Notes under the pieces: generated by a model | What the model saw: only the letters and a program-made list of their open reading frames with translations | Databases searched by the model: none | What the model was told of the DNA's origin: nothing | Shown: positions 25,866 to 34,031 of the stretch, piece by piece | Numbering within the stretch: position 1 is the stretch's first letter | Layout: each line of letters starts with the position of its first letter | Made by a program: the position numbers and the translations under genes | NCBI GenBank assembly: GCA_030681895.1 | Contig: JAUXRI010000315.1 | Coordinates: forward strand, 36,682-100,681 | Direction of reading: 5' to 3' | DNA from: Myxococcales bacterium | Lineage (GTDB): Bacteria > Myxococcota > Myxococcia > Myxococcales > Myxococcaceae | DNA length: 64,000 nt

Positions 25866-26654
25866 TCAGTCTTCGAAGCAGTACAACGACAGGTCGTTCG
25901 CGCACGAGTTGGTGTCACTCAGCGCGGTCCAGTCACCGCCTTGCCCGTACACGGTGCCGATGGTCGCTCGGAAGCTCGAGGACGACTCGGTCCAGTTGGC
26001 GCAGGTGCTCTGCGGTTGGTCGAACGCGGTGACGGGCAGCGACATGCCCGTGGCCTGCGTGCCGGTGAACACGTTGCGCCCACCAGGTGAGATGCCCGCG
26101 TTCGTGCCGAGCTCGGTTCGGTCGATGGGGAGCAGCGGCGCCGAACGGAGCGCCGCCCGGCTGGTGAAGACCTGCATCCGCCGGCCACGGTCGTTCACGC
26201 CAGGCAGGTACCAGGGCCCGTTGCTGACGAAGCGGTCGGCGGCGTGCACGTACACGGCGACCCTGCGCGTCGAGTCCCACTCGTTCGTCGACAGCCACGC
26301 CTTGAAGCGGCCTGGGAGAGTGCCCGCTCCGGCTGCGGCTTCGCACAGGCGGTCGGCTCCGACGAGCCCGCCCAGGTTGCCCTTGAAGGTGGTGCGCGTG
26401 ACGAAGACGACCTTCGCGCCCACCGGCAGCGGCTCGACCTCGCACGTCGCGTTGGTGCAAATCCGGGAGCTGCCGCAGTCGGCGCACTGTTCTCCCGCCC
26501 GGCCGCACGCCGAGTCCGACGCTCCCTCGAGACACCTCTCGCCCTGGCAGCATCCGCTGCAGGTGGAGGGTCCACAGGCGACCTTTGGTGGTGGCTCGAG
26601 CACCGAGCCGCAGGCCGCGCTGACGAGGCAGAGGGAAAACCAGAGGGAGCGCAT
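25866..26654 (-). CDS. Cys-rich lipoprotein with DUF1554 domain
   Basis: 262 residues from ATG 26654 with lipobox SAAC. Residues 25-75 form the CxGCC module (CGPSTCSGCCQGERC, CGRAGEQCADC) also seen at 21381. From about residue 80 the segment VVFVTRTTFKGNLGGLVGADRLC, followed by FKAWLSTN and a run ending NDLSLYCFED, matches DUF1554 (PF07588), a C-type-lectin-like fold known from leptospiral and myxobacterial surface proteins. Binding function is inferred from the fold. Confidence 0.85.
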   Translation of the reverse strand: MRSLWFSLCLVSAACGSVLEPPPKVACGPSTCSGCCQGERCLEGASDSACGRAGEQCADCGSSRICTNATCEVEPLPVGAKVVFVTRTTFKGNLGGLVGADRLCEAAAGAGTLPGRFKAWLSTNEWDSTRRVAVYVHAADRFVSNGPWYLPGVNDRGRRMQVFTSRAALRSAPLLPIDRTELGTNAGISPGGRNVFTGTQATGMSLPVTAFDQPQSTCANWTESSSSFRATIGTVYGQGGDWTALSDTNSCANDLSLYCFED

Positions 26655-26755
26655 GAAAACGTCGCTTTCGTGACGGAACCGCCGAGGCCGCCCCAACTAC
26701 AGGCATTCCCGGCGCGACACGAGGCCGGGCTCACGCACGCACCCTGGAGCACCAC

Positions 26756-27058
26756 ATGTCCGCCACCTTCTCTGACCGCGCCTTCGAGCTTCAGCAACAG
26801 GGCTGCGACCCCGACGACATCGCCAGCCAACTGCAACGCGAAGGCGCCTCGCCTGGCCTCGCGCGCATCTGCGTGGGTGACCTCGACTGGCGCGGTGAGG
26901 AGCAGACGCCGCAAGACGACGCAGGCATCGCGATGCTCTGGCTGGTGGGAGGGGTGGCGCTCACTGCGGTGACGTTCCTGCTCGCGGCGAACGGCGGGAA
27001 GTTCATCATCGCCATCGGCCCCATCGCGTACGGGCTGAGCCGGCTGCTGCGGCGCTGA
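26756..27058 (+). CDS. Small membrane protein
   Basis: 100 residues. The first 50 are soluble and contain a helical pattern with QQQGCDPDDIASQLQREGAS, resembling a short UBA-like or HTH-like helix bundle. The C-terminal half has two hydrophobic segments (MLWLVGGVALTAVTFLLAA and FIIAIGPIAYGL) and an Arg-rich end. No family is recognised. It is convergent with the selenoprotein gene. Confidence 0.65.
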   Translation: MSATFSDRAFELQQQGCDPDDIASQLQREGASPGLARICVGDLDWRGEEQTPQDDAGIAMLWLVGGVALTAVTFLLAANGGKFIIAIGPIAYGLSRLLRR

Positions 27059-27065
27059 GCGTCGT

Positions 27066-27683
27066 TCAGGCCTTCGGCTTCGAGTGAAACGGCAGCGTGT
27101 AGCCGAACGAGAGCAGCGACTTTGCGGACGCCGTGAAGCCTGCCGCGTCGGGAATCTCCCAGCCGAGCGCGTCGGCGATGCGGGCAATCTGGTTGAAGCA
27201 GTACGCCACCCACACCGCTTCTTTCGCCGCGGCTTTCGTCACACCCGCCACCTTCAGCAGCCGCGCATCATCGGCCGTCAGCGCGTCGGGCGTCAGCGTC
27301 AGCTTCTCGAGATACGCGAGCATCGCGCGCAGCGGTGGAGCGATGGGCGCCACGCGGTAGTCGGCCAGGACGGCCGCCGTCAGTTCATCTCCGAGCTCGT
27401 GCGACGCGACCGCGCCGTGGGCACCGGTTCAAAATCGACAGCGATTGAGGTTCGAGACGAAGGCCGCGAAGAGCTCGCGTTCACCGACGCTCCAGGCCGA
27501 GGGCCCGCGCATGACTGTCTGAAGCACGTCGTTGAAGCGGTCGCCCCAGTAGTCGCGGCGGTAGAGCAGGGTGCGCACCACGTCGGGTGGGTTGCGTCCG
27601 CCCATCACGCGCATGAGGCCGAGCACGAAGCGCTCGCGGAGCCCGTGGCCGTGCGCCACCTTCGGCAATCGAATCGTCGTCAT
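27066..27683 (-). CDS. Probable selenocysteine-containing AhpD-like peroxidase (in-frame TGA)
   Basis: A single minus-strand frame runs 206 codons from ATG 27683 to 27066, interrupted only by TGA at 27431-27429. Upstream of the TGA the protein follows the carboxymuconolactone decarboxylase/AhpD fold with E70 and the motif SNLNRCRF. After it come TGAHGAVASHELGDEL and a normal C-terminal half. Translating TGA as Sec gives C82-R-F-U85-x3-H89, the AhpD CxxC-x3-H redox centre with Sec replacing the resolving/peroxidatic second Cys. A SECIS-like hairpin follows the TGA. AhpD-like selenoproteins are known in bacteria. The ATG overlaps the upstream stop (ATGA). The alternative, a nonsense pseudogene, would not explain the stop falling exactly on the catalytic Cys. 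Confidence 0.88.
27399..27428 (-). promoter_or_regulatory. Candidate bacterial SECIS element
   Basis: Directly after the TGA, an outer stem GTGC (27424-27421) pairs with GCAC (27402-27399). After a four-base 5' bulge, GGCGC (27416-27412) pairs with GCGTC (27407-27403). This leaves the apical loop GGTC (27411-27408). The loop Gs are 18-19 bases after the TGA, almost the same geometry as the SECIS of E. coli fdhF, whose loop is GGUCU. Confidence 0.7.
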
Positions 27684-27988
27684 GGCTCGTCTCCAAAGGC
27701 GTCGTCGATGGCGCGCAGGCCGGCGTCGAGTCGTCGCTTCGCTGCGCCCTGTGCCGCACACACTGTCAGCTCGAAGAGCGCGTCGTCGCTGTGTGAGGTG
27801 CGGAGGGAATCGACCTGCTCCGTCGTCACCTTGTACGCGGCCTGGTCGATCTGCCGAACGTACTGGCCGAGCGGGCCGTCGCCTTCCGCGCGCGTGGCTT
27901 CTTCGCGTTGCGCGCGGGTGGTCTCGCCCGGACGTTCGAGGAGCGAGCGCTCGAGCCTCGCTGCGAGGGTGAGTGTTTCAGTGGTCAC
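27680..27988 (-). CDS. Small protein coupled to the AhpD-like selenoprotein
   Basis: 102 residues from GTG 27988. The frame could extend upstream but would overlap the divergent TfoX-like gene. It is all-helical in appearance, with QYVRQIDQAAYKVTTEQVDSL and a C-terminal ELTVCAAQGAAKRRLDAGL that resembles the last helices of CMD-fold proteins. Its stop overlaps the start of the selenoprotein gene, so the two are translated together. A role as partner subunit or electron donor is inferred from this coupling only. Confidence 0.72.
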   Translation of the reverse strand: MTTETLTLAARLERSLLERPGETTRAQREEATRAEGDGPLGQYVRQIDQAAYKVTTEQVDSLRTSHSDDALFELTVCAAQGAAKRRLDAGLRAIDDAFGDEP

Positions 27989-28006
27989 GGGGAGGAACAC
28001 TCTGGC

Positions 28007-28495
28007 ATGACTTCGAGGTCCATGACCTCTCGCTCCCTCGACATCCTCACTGACGCGTGTGGTGACCTGCCTGTCGTCATTCGCAAGATGTTCGGCGGCC
28101 ACGGTTTCTTCGCGCCGAACGGAGGCATGTTCGCGGGCATCGTCACCGACGATGAAGTCATTCTGAAGTTGGTGGACGGGCCGGCGCGCGACGAGCTCAT
28201 CGCCGAAGGCGGGCACCCGTGGGTGTACTCGGGGCAGGACAAGCCGATGACGATGTCGTCGTGGATCGTCGTGCCGGAGCGTTTCTATGACGACCCGGAG
28301 GCGTTCATGACGTGGGCCGCGCGCGCGTTCGAGCTGGCGCCACCGAAGAAGGCGAAGCCCGTGAAGAAGGCCGTCAAAGCGCCGCCGAAGAAGGCCCTGC
28401 TGCCCGTGAAGACGAAGGCGGCAACGAAGGTCAGCGCGCCAAAGAAGAAGCAGACGAAGGCGAAGAAGCCTTCACGGTCTCAGAGACTGAAGTAG
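28007..28495 (+). CDS. TfoX N-terminal domain family protein with basic tail
   Basis: 162 residues. Residues 8-105 match the TfoX/Sxy N-terminal fold (IRKMFGGHGFFAPNGGMFAGIV, EVILKLVD, MTMSSWIVVP and the DPEAFMTWAARAFELA helix). The C-terminal 50 residues are almost only Lys, Ala and Pro (PKKAKPVKKAVKAPPKKA), like a histone-H1-type tail suited to binding nucleic acid. The TfoX domain alone occurs in many non-competent bacteria, so competence need not be implied. ATG 28022 is an alternative start. Confidence 0.85.
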   Translation: MTSRSMTSRSLDILTDACGDLPVVIRKMFGGHGFFAPNGGMFAGIVTDDEVILKLVDGPARDELIAEGGHPWVYSGQDKPMTMSSWIVVPERFYDDPEAFMTWAARAFELAPPKKAKPVKKAVKAPPKKALLPVKTKAATKVSAPKKKQTKAKKPSRSQRLK

Positions 28496-28518
28496 GTGAA
28501 GCGGGTATTTTTCGGCAC

Positions 28519-28668
28519 TTGCGCGCGGCCTTGCGTGAACTCGCGGAGCGACTCACCACGCTCCCCACACTGCTGCGCGAGCTCGGGCTGCCACGCGAGA
28601 CGTTGGATTTCCCCGGCCTCGGGCTGCACCACACCGAGGCGCGGCTGCGCGACTGGGGCCTCTTGTGA
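28519..28668 (+). CDS. Possible small ORF upstream of an HTH gene
   Basis: A 49-codon frame from a TTG start ends in a GTGA overlap with the next gene. The translation is rich in Leu and Arg and ends TEARLRDWGLL. The overlap and orderly composition suggest a short partner gene, as in toxin-antitoxin pairs. The start codon is uncertain and I recognise no family. Confidence 0.35.
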   Translation: MRAALRELAERLTTLPTLLRELGLPRETLDFPGLGLHHTEARLRDWGLL

Positions 28669-29051
28669 AGCGTGAAGAGCTCGTGGCGATGGGCCCGCTG
28701 CAACGCAAGGCGCTGCTCGAAGACGTGGCGACGCTGGTCCACTCGGGCGAGTGGCGGTTCGGTGACGCAGTGCGGTTCCTGCGAGCCGTCGTGCTCCGGA
28801 AGAATCGTGAGACCTTCGCGCGCCTGGTCGGCATCTCTGCAGCCGCGCTTCAGAAGCTCGAAGACCGGGCCGATGCCAACCCCACGCTGGACACGTTGAA
28901 CCGCGTCGTGCGGCCCTTCGGTGGCGCCGTGGGTCTGGTGTTCCCGCGCATGGAGCCGCCACCGGTCGCGACCGTCGACCTCGAGCAGCGACACGCGTCG
29001 TTGAGAGCGGCGCTGGCCGGCACCAAACGACGGAAGCGGACGAAGGACTGA
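28665..29051 (+). CDS. HTH (XRE/HipB-like) protein
   Basis: 128 residues from GTG 28665. A central helix-turn-helix (FARLVGISAAALQKLEDRADANPTL) is followed by the LNRVVRPFGGAVGLVF strand typical of HipB-like antitoxins. The basic C-terminus has TKRRKRTKD. It would bind DNA and probably autoregulate with the small overlapping ORF. No HipA kinase lies next to it. Confidence 0.75.
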   Translation: MKREELVAMGPLQRKALLEDVATLVHSGEWRFGDAVRFLRAVVLRKNRETFARLVGISAAALQKLEDRADANPTLDTLNRVVRPFGGAVGLVFPRMEPPPVATVDLEQRHASLRAALAGTKRRKRTKD

Positions 29052-29057
29052 CCGCTC

Positions 29058-30173
29058 TCAGGGAGCGCCGCAGCCGACGAGCGCCTCGAGCCTCAACGTC
29101 TGCCCCATCACCTGCGTACAGCTCGCGCCGCGGAACACGAGCTCGCCGTTGGGCCGGTCAGTCCAATTCCAACCAAATTGCCCGGTCGGGTCGAACGGCA
29201 CCACGACGCCATTCACCTCGACGCGGATGCTGCCGGTCGCGTTGGGCACCGAGCTGGTGAGGAAGGTGCAGCGCGCGACCTGGTCTCGAATCGCCGAGAA
29301 GGCACGCGCGAGCTCGGCGGCGCTGGCGGCCGAGTAGTACTTCGTGGTGCCCGGAAGCGCGCGGCCACCCGCGACGGCCATGCGGTCGAGCGCCTGGGTG
29401 AAGACCGCGCCTGGCGCCTCGATGCCGATGACGTACGTGGGAATGCCAGCGTCAGCGCCTGCACGCACGCGCTCGACCGAGCGGTCGTCGTCCACACACT
29501 CCGCAGCGGTGCACGGAGGCATCACACAGAAGCAGGCCCGTGGGTCGAGCGAGAAGTTGCAGTTCGGCACGCCGTCGGTGGCGAGCACGAGCGCGCGCGC
29601 CGTCGAGCCGGTACGGCGGCCCTGCAGCGAGGTGAAACCTGCTTGCAGCGCGTCGGCCGTCGGCGTGCCGCCTGCTGGCTCCGTGTTGTCGAGCGTCTGC
29701 AGAATCGTCGCGACCTGACCGAGCGCGGGCTCGGGGTTCGGCCGGACGAAGGACGAGCACGATTGTTGAGGGCTCACTGGATAGAGGAGGAGGCCCAGCG
29801 CCATCGTCTGGTCGACGGCTGGCAGCGTCGCGCGCAACGAGGAACGCAGCGCGTCCCACTTGGTGAGGGCCCCGGGCAGCGACTCGTTCATCGAGCCGGA
29901 CTTGTCGAGCACCAGCACCACGACCGGCGTCGCGGGTGCGAGCGTGAAGCGGCCCTCGACACACGGCTTGGTGCCTGCGTCGACACCAGCATCGAAGCCG
30001 GCGTCGAACCCAGCATCGACTCCAGCGTCGCGGCCCGCGTCAGGTCCGGCGTCGCGCCCTGCATCGACGGGCATGGGGAGAATTTCGAAGCGCACGAGCT
30101 CGGTGCGCCCGCACGTCGACGCCGCCGCAACCGTCATCACCAGGCAGAGCCACGCGCGTCGCACGGCAGGCAC
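29058..30173 (-). CDS. VWA-domain lipoprotein with DAG-repeat linker
   Basis: 371 residues. A signal peptide with a Cys near STCG is followed by about 45 residues of Asp-Ala-Gly repeats. The von Willebrand A domain has a MIDAS made of DKSGSM, GGTPT and ATDG. A C-terminal domain of about 95 residues contains FSAIRDQVARCTFLTSSVP, WNWTDRPNGE and GASCTQ. It is a paralogue of the protein at 42831-43874 and the same architecture is shared. Such proteins probably mediate metal-dependent adhesion outside the cell. The partner is unknown. Confidence 0.9.
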   Translation of the reverse strand: MPAVRRAWLCLVMTVAAASTCGRTELVRFEILPMPVDAGRDAGPDAGRDAGVDAGFDAGFDAGVDAGTKPCVEGRFTLAPATPVVVLVLDKSGSMNESLPGALTKWDALRSSLRATLPAVDQTMALGLLLYPVSPQQSCSSFVRPNPEPALGQVATILQTLDNTEPAGGTPTADALQAGFTSLQGRRTGSTARALVLATDGVPNCNFSLDPRACFCVMPPCTAAECVDDDRSVERVRAGADAGIPTYVIGIEAPGAVFTQALDRMAVAGGRALPGTTKYYSAASAAELARAFSAIRDQVARCTFLTSSVPNATGSIRVEVNGVVVPFDPTGQFGWNWTDRPNGELVFRGASCTQVMGQTLRLEALVGCGAP

Positions 30174-30430
30174 TCAAGCCCTGCAGGCTGCGCGTGACAA
30201 GTTGGCGACCGGTGTGCGGCGCCGAAACTCCGTCGATCCCCACCCAGCTCGCCCACCACCTCGGCGCGATGGCTCGGCTCGTCGTTCCCGCGGGCTCCGC
30301 TCAACGACCTCTCTCGTCCCGGCTCGGCGCTCGACCCCTGGCCCGTATGCTGCTTGGTTCTTGTGCTCCGTTTGTCCGATCGCCGACCGAGCACGAGGAA
30401 CCTCAAGGCCGCACCCTCGAATGGGGCCGC

Positions 30431-31375
30431 ATGAACACCTGCATCGTCGTTGTTCGTCAGGGCCGACGGTCGATCCATGTTGCAGGCGCCGACCTCTTCT
30501 CAACCCTGCTCAGAGGCCCAGCGTCGCTCGACGAAGTCGCCGTGCTGGACACGGTCCCTGAGCTGCCGAAGAAGCTCCAGGCCGGATGGCTCGCAGACCT
30601 GGACGCTCGTCGCGTCGTTCTCTACCACTCGAGCAAAGGTGACGTGCTGCTCCCGCCCATCGAGCAGTTCGCGCAGGTCTCCGCGTGCTGGACCGGGTTT
30701 GCCGTGCGCTGGACCGACGATGACGCCGGCGCCCTCGGCGCGTACCTGGATGGCGACCACCACCTCTTCGACGAGTCCCCGACGTCAGACGAATCGGCCC
30801 CGTCACCTCACCTCGAGTCGTTGCTCGAGGAAGAAGCTGAGCTTCCTCGGCTGCCACGAGAGAGGAGCGGGTTGTTCGATACGGTGACCATGGTCGGTGC
30901 GTTCCTCTTCGTCGTGCCTCTGGCGTTGCTCGCACGACTCTTGTCGTTGCCCTTTCGACGGAGAATCCGAGAACGGCTCGAGGCTGCCAGCCTCGAGGAG
31001 CGAGCCAGCGCCGCTGCGTCGCTCGAGAGAGAGCTCGCAGCCCCCGAAGCGAAGGGGGTGACGGCAGACGCGCACTTTCACCGCGGCCTCGCGTTCCTGA
31101 AGGCCGGCCGCTGGCTCGAGGCCGAGCAGGAATTCGACGCGAGCGTCGCCTTGTTCGAAGCGGGAGAAACCACGAACACGGTGATGCTTGCCCGAGCGCT
31201 CCACAATCGGAGCGTCGCCCGCACGCTGCTTCACCTGCCGGCGCTTGCTGCCCGCGACAGCGATCGCGCCAGGCACCTCGACGCGTCAGTTGGCGTCACC
31301 ACGCGCCCACGGTGGATAAGCACCTTGTCCGTCGTCGCCCGACTCTTTCGAGAGTTTGCAGGGCTGACCGCCTGA
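30431..31375 (+). CDS. Membrane protein with TPR-like C-terminus
   Basis: 314 residues. ATG 30431 is chosen because the upstream part of the frame looks non-coding. The N-terminal 130 residues are a mixed soluble domain. Near residues 160-185 there is one hydrophobic helix (VTMVGAFLFVVPLALLARLL), followed by a charged coiled-coil and TPR-like repeats (AHFHRGLAFLKAGRWLEAEQEFDASV). No enzymatic motif is visible. Base composition is somewhat less GC-rich than the flanking efflux operon. Function unknown. Confidence 0.7.
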   Translation: MNTCIVVVRQGRRSIHVAGADLFSTLLRGPASLDEVAVLDTVPELPKKLQAGWLADLDARRVVLYHSSKGDVLLPPIEQFAQVSACWTGFAVRWTDDDAGALGAYLDGDHHLFDESPTSDESAPSPHLESLLEEEAELPRLPRERSGLFDTVTMVGAFLFVVPLALLARLLSLPFRRRIRERLEAASLEERASAAASLERELAAPEAKGVTADAHFHRGLAFLKAGRWLEAEQEFDASVALFEAGETTNTVMLARALHNRSVARTLLHLPALAARDSDRARHLDASVGVTTRPRWISTLSVVARLFREFAGLTA

Positions 31376-31503
31376 GTTCGCATGGCAGCCCCAGCGCGCG
31401 ACGGGTGGCCCTTCTCCTCGAGCCTGTTCGAATCGTGGCCGGCTCCGGCATCGGCCGCGTGTCTCTGCTGCGTCGCGCTCCGCCATGCGCGATGAGCGCG
31501 GAG

Positions 31504-32799
31504 TCAGCGTTCGCGACCCAACGCTGCGACGAGGCGCGCGCGTGACGCCGCCAGCGTGAACGTCGCCTGCGCTACCTGCGCGCCTGCCTGCGTGAAGGCC
31601 ACCTGCGCGTCGGACAGCTCGATGACGCTCCCCGCGCCGGCCTGGTACCGGCCCTCGGCGAGGCGCAGTCGTTCTGCCGCTGCGGCCTTCGCTTCGTTGG
31701 AGACCTCGACCGCCTCTTTCGACGCGTGCACGTCGAGCTGTGCCTGCTCCACGTCGAGGCGCACCTGTTGGGTGAGCGTGTCGACCTGCGCCTTCACCAC
31801 CGCGAGCGTCGCCTCGGCCTCGGCCTGCTGCGCCTGCGTGAGCCCGCCCTGGTAGAGCTGCCACGAGAGCGCGAGCTGCCCACTCACGTTCGGCACCACC
31901 GCGTTCAGCTGTCGAGCCTGCGCGTTCGCCGACACCTGCGCCGAGAGCGTGGGCCAGTACGTGCCCTTCACCGCAGCGAGGGAGAGCTCCTGCGCCTGCA
32001 CCTGCGCCTCGAGCTGCGCCGACTCGGGCCGCGCGCGCACGGCTTCGGTCACCAGGGTGTCGAGCGGCGCGTCTTCATCGGCCGACGCGGCCGGCGGTGC
32101 ATCGAGGAGCGCTCCCCGCACCGGCCCCTTCATGCCCATCGTCTGCGCCAGCCGCGCGCGCGCGAGGGCCGCTGAGTTCTTCGCGTTCACGAGCGCCAGC
32201 TTCGCGTTGGCCAGCTCGGCGCGTGACTGCGCGACGTCAATCTCTGGCCGTGCGCCCGCCGACACGAAGGCCTGAATCTGCGTCAGGTGCGCGCGCGTGT
32301 TGTCGAGCGACGCCTGCGCCACCGCGACGAGCTCGTCCTGCGCGCGCGCCGCGAAGTAGCTGGTGCGCACGTTGAGCGCCGTCGTCAGCTCGAGGCTCCG
32401 TGTCTGCGCGGCCTGCCCCTCGGCGGAGCGCTTCGCCGCCTGGTGCCGGTTCCACGTCGTGAAGAAGTCCCAGACCATCATCTGCGCGGTGACGTTGCCG
32501 GTGAAGAAGTCGAAGGAGTCGAGGTTGATTGACGACGCGCCCGCGAGGCTCGACGGCAACGCGCCCGGGCGCGCGACGAAGTTCGCGGTGGAGCGGCTGT
32601 ACGCGAGGCCGAGGCTCACCTGAGGAAGGAGCGCTGCAAACGACTCACGGGCGCGGGCCTGCGAGGCCGTCTCTTGTGCACGGGCGGCCTTGAGCGCGGG
32701 CACCTGCTCCATCGCCCTCGCGAGCGCCTCGTCGAGTGACAGGCTGTCGTCCGCGAAGACAGGAGCCGCGACCAACAGCGTGAGGACGACTCCCTTCAT
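31504..32799 (-). CDS. TolC family outer-membrane efflux protein
   Basis: 431 residues with a signal peptide (LLVAAPVFA). Two repeats of long heptad helices (ALARAMEQVPALKAAR..., VTEAVRARPESAQLEAQVQA...) with interspersed beta segments give the TolC channel pattern. Its ATG overlaps the stop of the MacB permease by four bases, placing it as the last gene of the efflux operon that starts at 35944. It would form the outer-membrane exit duct for that system. Confidence 0.92.
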   Translation of the reverse strand: MKGVVLTLLVAAPVFADDSLSLDEALARAMEQVPALKAARAQETASQARARESFAALLPQVSLGLAYSRSTANFVARPGALPSSLAGASSINLDSFDFFTGNVTAQMMVWDFFTTWNRHQAAKRSAEGQAAQTRSLELTTALNVRTSYFAARAQDELVAVAQASLDNTRAHLTQIQAFVSAGARPEIDVAQSRAELANAKLALVNAKNSAALARARLAQTMGMKGPVRGALLDAPPAASADEDAPLDTLVTEAVRARPESAQLEAQVQAQELSLAAVKGTYWPTLSAQVSANAQARQLNAVVPNVSGQLALSWQLYQGGLTQAQQAEAEATLAVVKAQVDTLTQQVRLDVEQAQLDVHASKEAVEVSNEAKAAAAERLRLAEGRYQAGAGSVIELSDAQVAFTQAGAQVAQATFTLAASRARLVAALGRER

Positions 32800-34025
32800 T
32801 CGAACCTCAACGCGGTGATGGGGTCCATGCGCGAGGCCTTGAGCGCCGGGTAGAGCCCGAAGCCGACCCCGACGATGCCGCTGAAGCCCGTCGCCAGCGC
32901 CACGATGTCGGCGCGCACCACCATTGGCCAACCGAACTGCACCGACAGTTGCTGCGCCGCGAACAGGCCCACGCCCACGCCGACGAGCCCGCCCACGATG
33001 GCCAGCACCAGCGCCTCGACGAGGAACTGCGCGAGAATCTGGCCAGGCGTCGCGCCCACCGCCATCCGAATGCCAATCTCGCGCGTCCGCTCCGTCACGC
33101 TCACCAGCATGATGTTCATGATGCCGATGCCGCCGACGAGCAGCGACACCGCGGCGATGCTGGCGAGCAACGCGCTCAACGTGTCGGCGCCCTGCTGCTG
33201 CGCGCTGGCCACCTCGGCGAGGTTGCGAATGCTGAAGTCGTCTTCGCTGCCCTGGCCGAGCCGGTGGCGGTCGCGGAGCAACGACGAGACGGCGCGCTGG
33301 GCCCGCCCGGTGTCTTCACCGCTGCGCACCTGGATGAAGATGACGCCCGAGAGGAAGTTGCCGAGGCTGGGGCTCAACCGCGCCCTGAAGGTCGTCGTCG
33401 GCACGAAGACGGTGTCGTCGTAGTCCTGCCCCATCGGGCTCTGGCCTTTTCTCGACAGCACACCCGAGACGACGAAGGGCACGCCCTTCACACGCACCGC
33501 CTGGCCGATGGGGTCTGCTCCGGGGCCGAAGAGTTTGTCGGCGACCGTCGCGCCCAGCCACATCACCTTCGCGCCGGAGTCGAGGTCCGACGTCGTCATC
33601 GGTGCGCCGAGCGCGGTGGGCCAGCTGCGAATCTCGAAGTAGTTCGGCGTGGTGCCCTGCACGCTGGTGCCCCAGTTCTGCTCTTCGCTCTGCACCTGGC
33701 CCTGCATGCGCAACGTCGCCGCGGCTCCTGCGACGAGCGGCACCTCGGTCTGAATCGCCTTCAAGTCGTCCCACGTGAGGGTGGGCTGCGTGCCGAAGCC
33801 ACCACGCGCGCCGCCGGAGGAGCTGGAGCCGGGCATCACGATGAGCAGGTTGGTGCCCATCGCCGCGAAGGTCGCTTCCACCTGGCTGCGCGCGCCTTCA
33901 CCGATGGCCACCATGGCGATGACGGCCGCGACGCCGATGATGATGCCGAGCGCGGTGAGGAAGCTGCGCAGCTTGTTGCGGAGCAGGGCGCGCAGGGCGA
34001 GCCGGCCGGTCTGGAGAGGTCCCAT
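32796..34025 (-). CDS. MacB-type ABC transporter permease
   Basis: 409 residues. The N-terminal transmembrane helix (FLTALGIIIGVAAVIAMVAIG), a periplasmic MacB_PCD region, and three C-terminal helices with GIMNIMLVSVTERTREIG and RMAVGATPG give the FtsX/MacB permease layout. It pairs with the separate ATPase gene just upstream. Together they act as a mechanotransmission pump moving periplasmic substrates such as lipids, peptides or antibiotics to TolC. Substrate cannot be deduced. Confidence 0.94.
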   Translation of the reverse strand: MGPLQTGRLALRALLRNKLRSFLTALGIIIGVAAVIAMVAIGEGARSQVEATFAAMGTNLLIVMPGSSSSGGARGGFGTQPTLTWDDLKAIQTEVPLVAGAAATLRMQGQVQSEEQNWGTSVQGTTPNYFEIRSWPTALGAPMTTSDLDSGAKVMWLGATVADKLFGPGADPIGQAVRVKGVPFVVSGVLSRKGQSPMGQDYDDTVFVPTTTFRARLSPSLGNFLSGVIFIQVRSGEDTGRAQRAVSSLLRDRHRLGQGSEDDFSIRNLAEVASAQQQGADTLSALLASIAAVSLLVGGIGIMNIMLVSVTERTREIGIRMAVGATPGQILAQFLVEALVLAIVGGLVGVGVGLFAAQQLSVQFGWPMVVRADIVALATGFSGIVGVGFGLYPALKASRMDPITALRFE

Positions 34026-34031
34026 CGTGTC

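Noticed and set aside
27429..27683. Reading the N-terminal half as a complete small protein ending at TGA
   Set aside because: The AhpD-like fold is continued in the same frame immediately after the TGA, and the stop sits at a catalytic position with a SECIS-like hairpin behind it.
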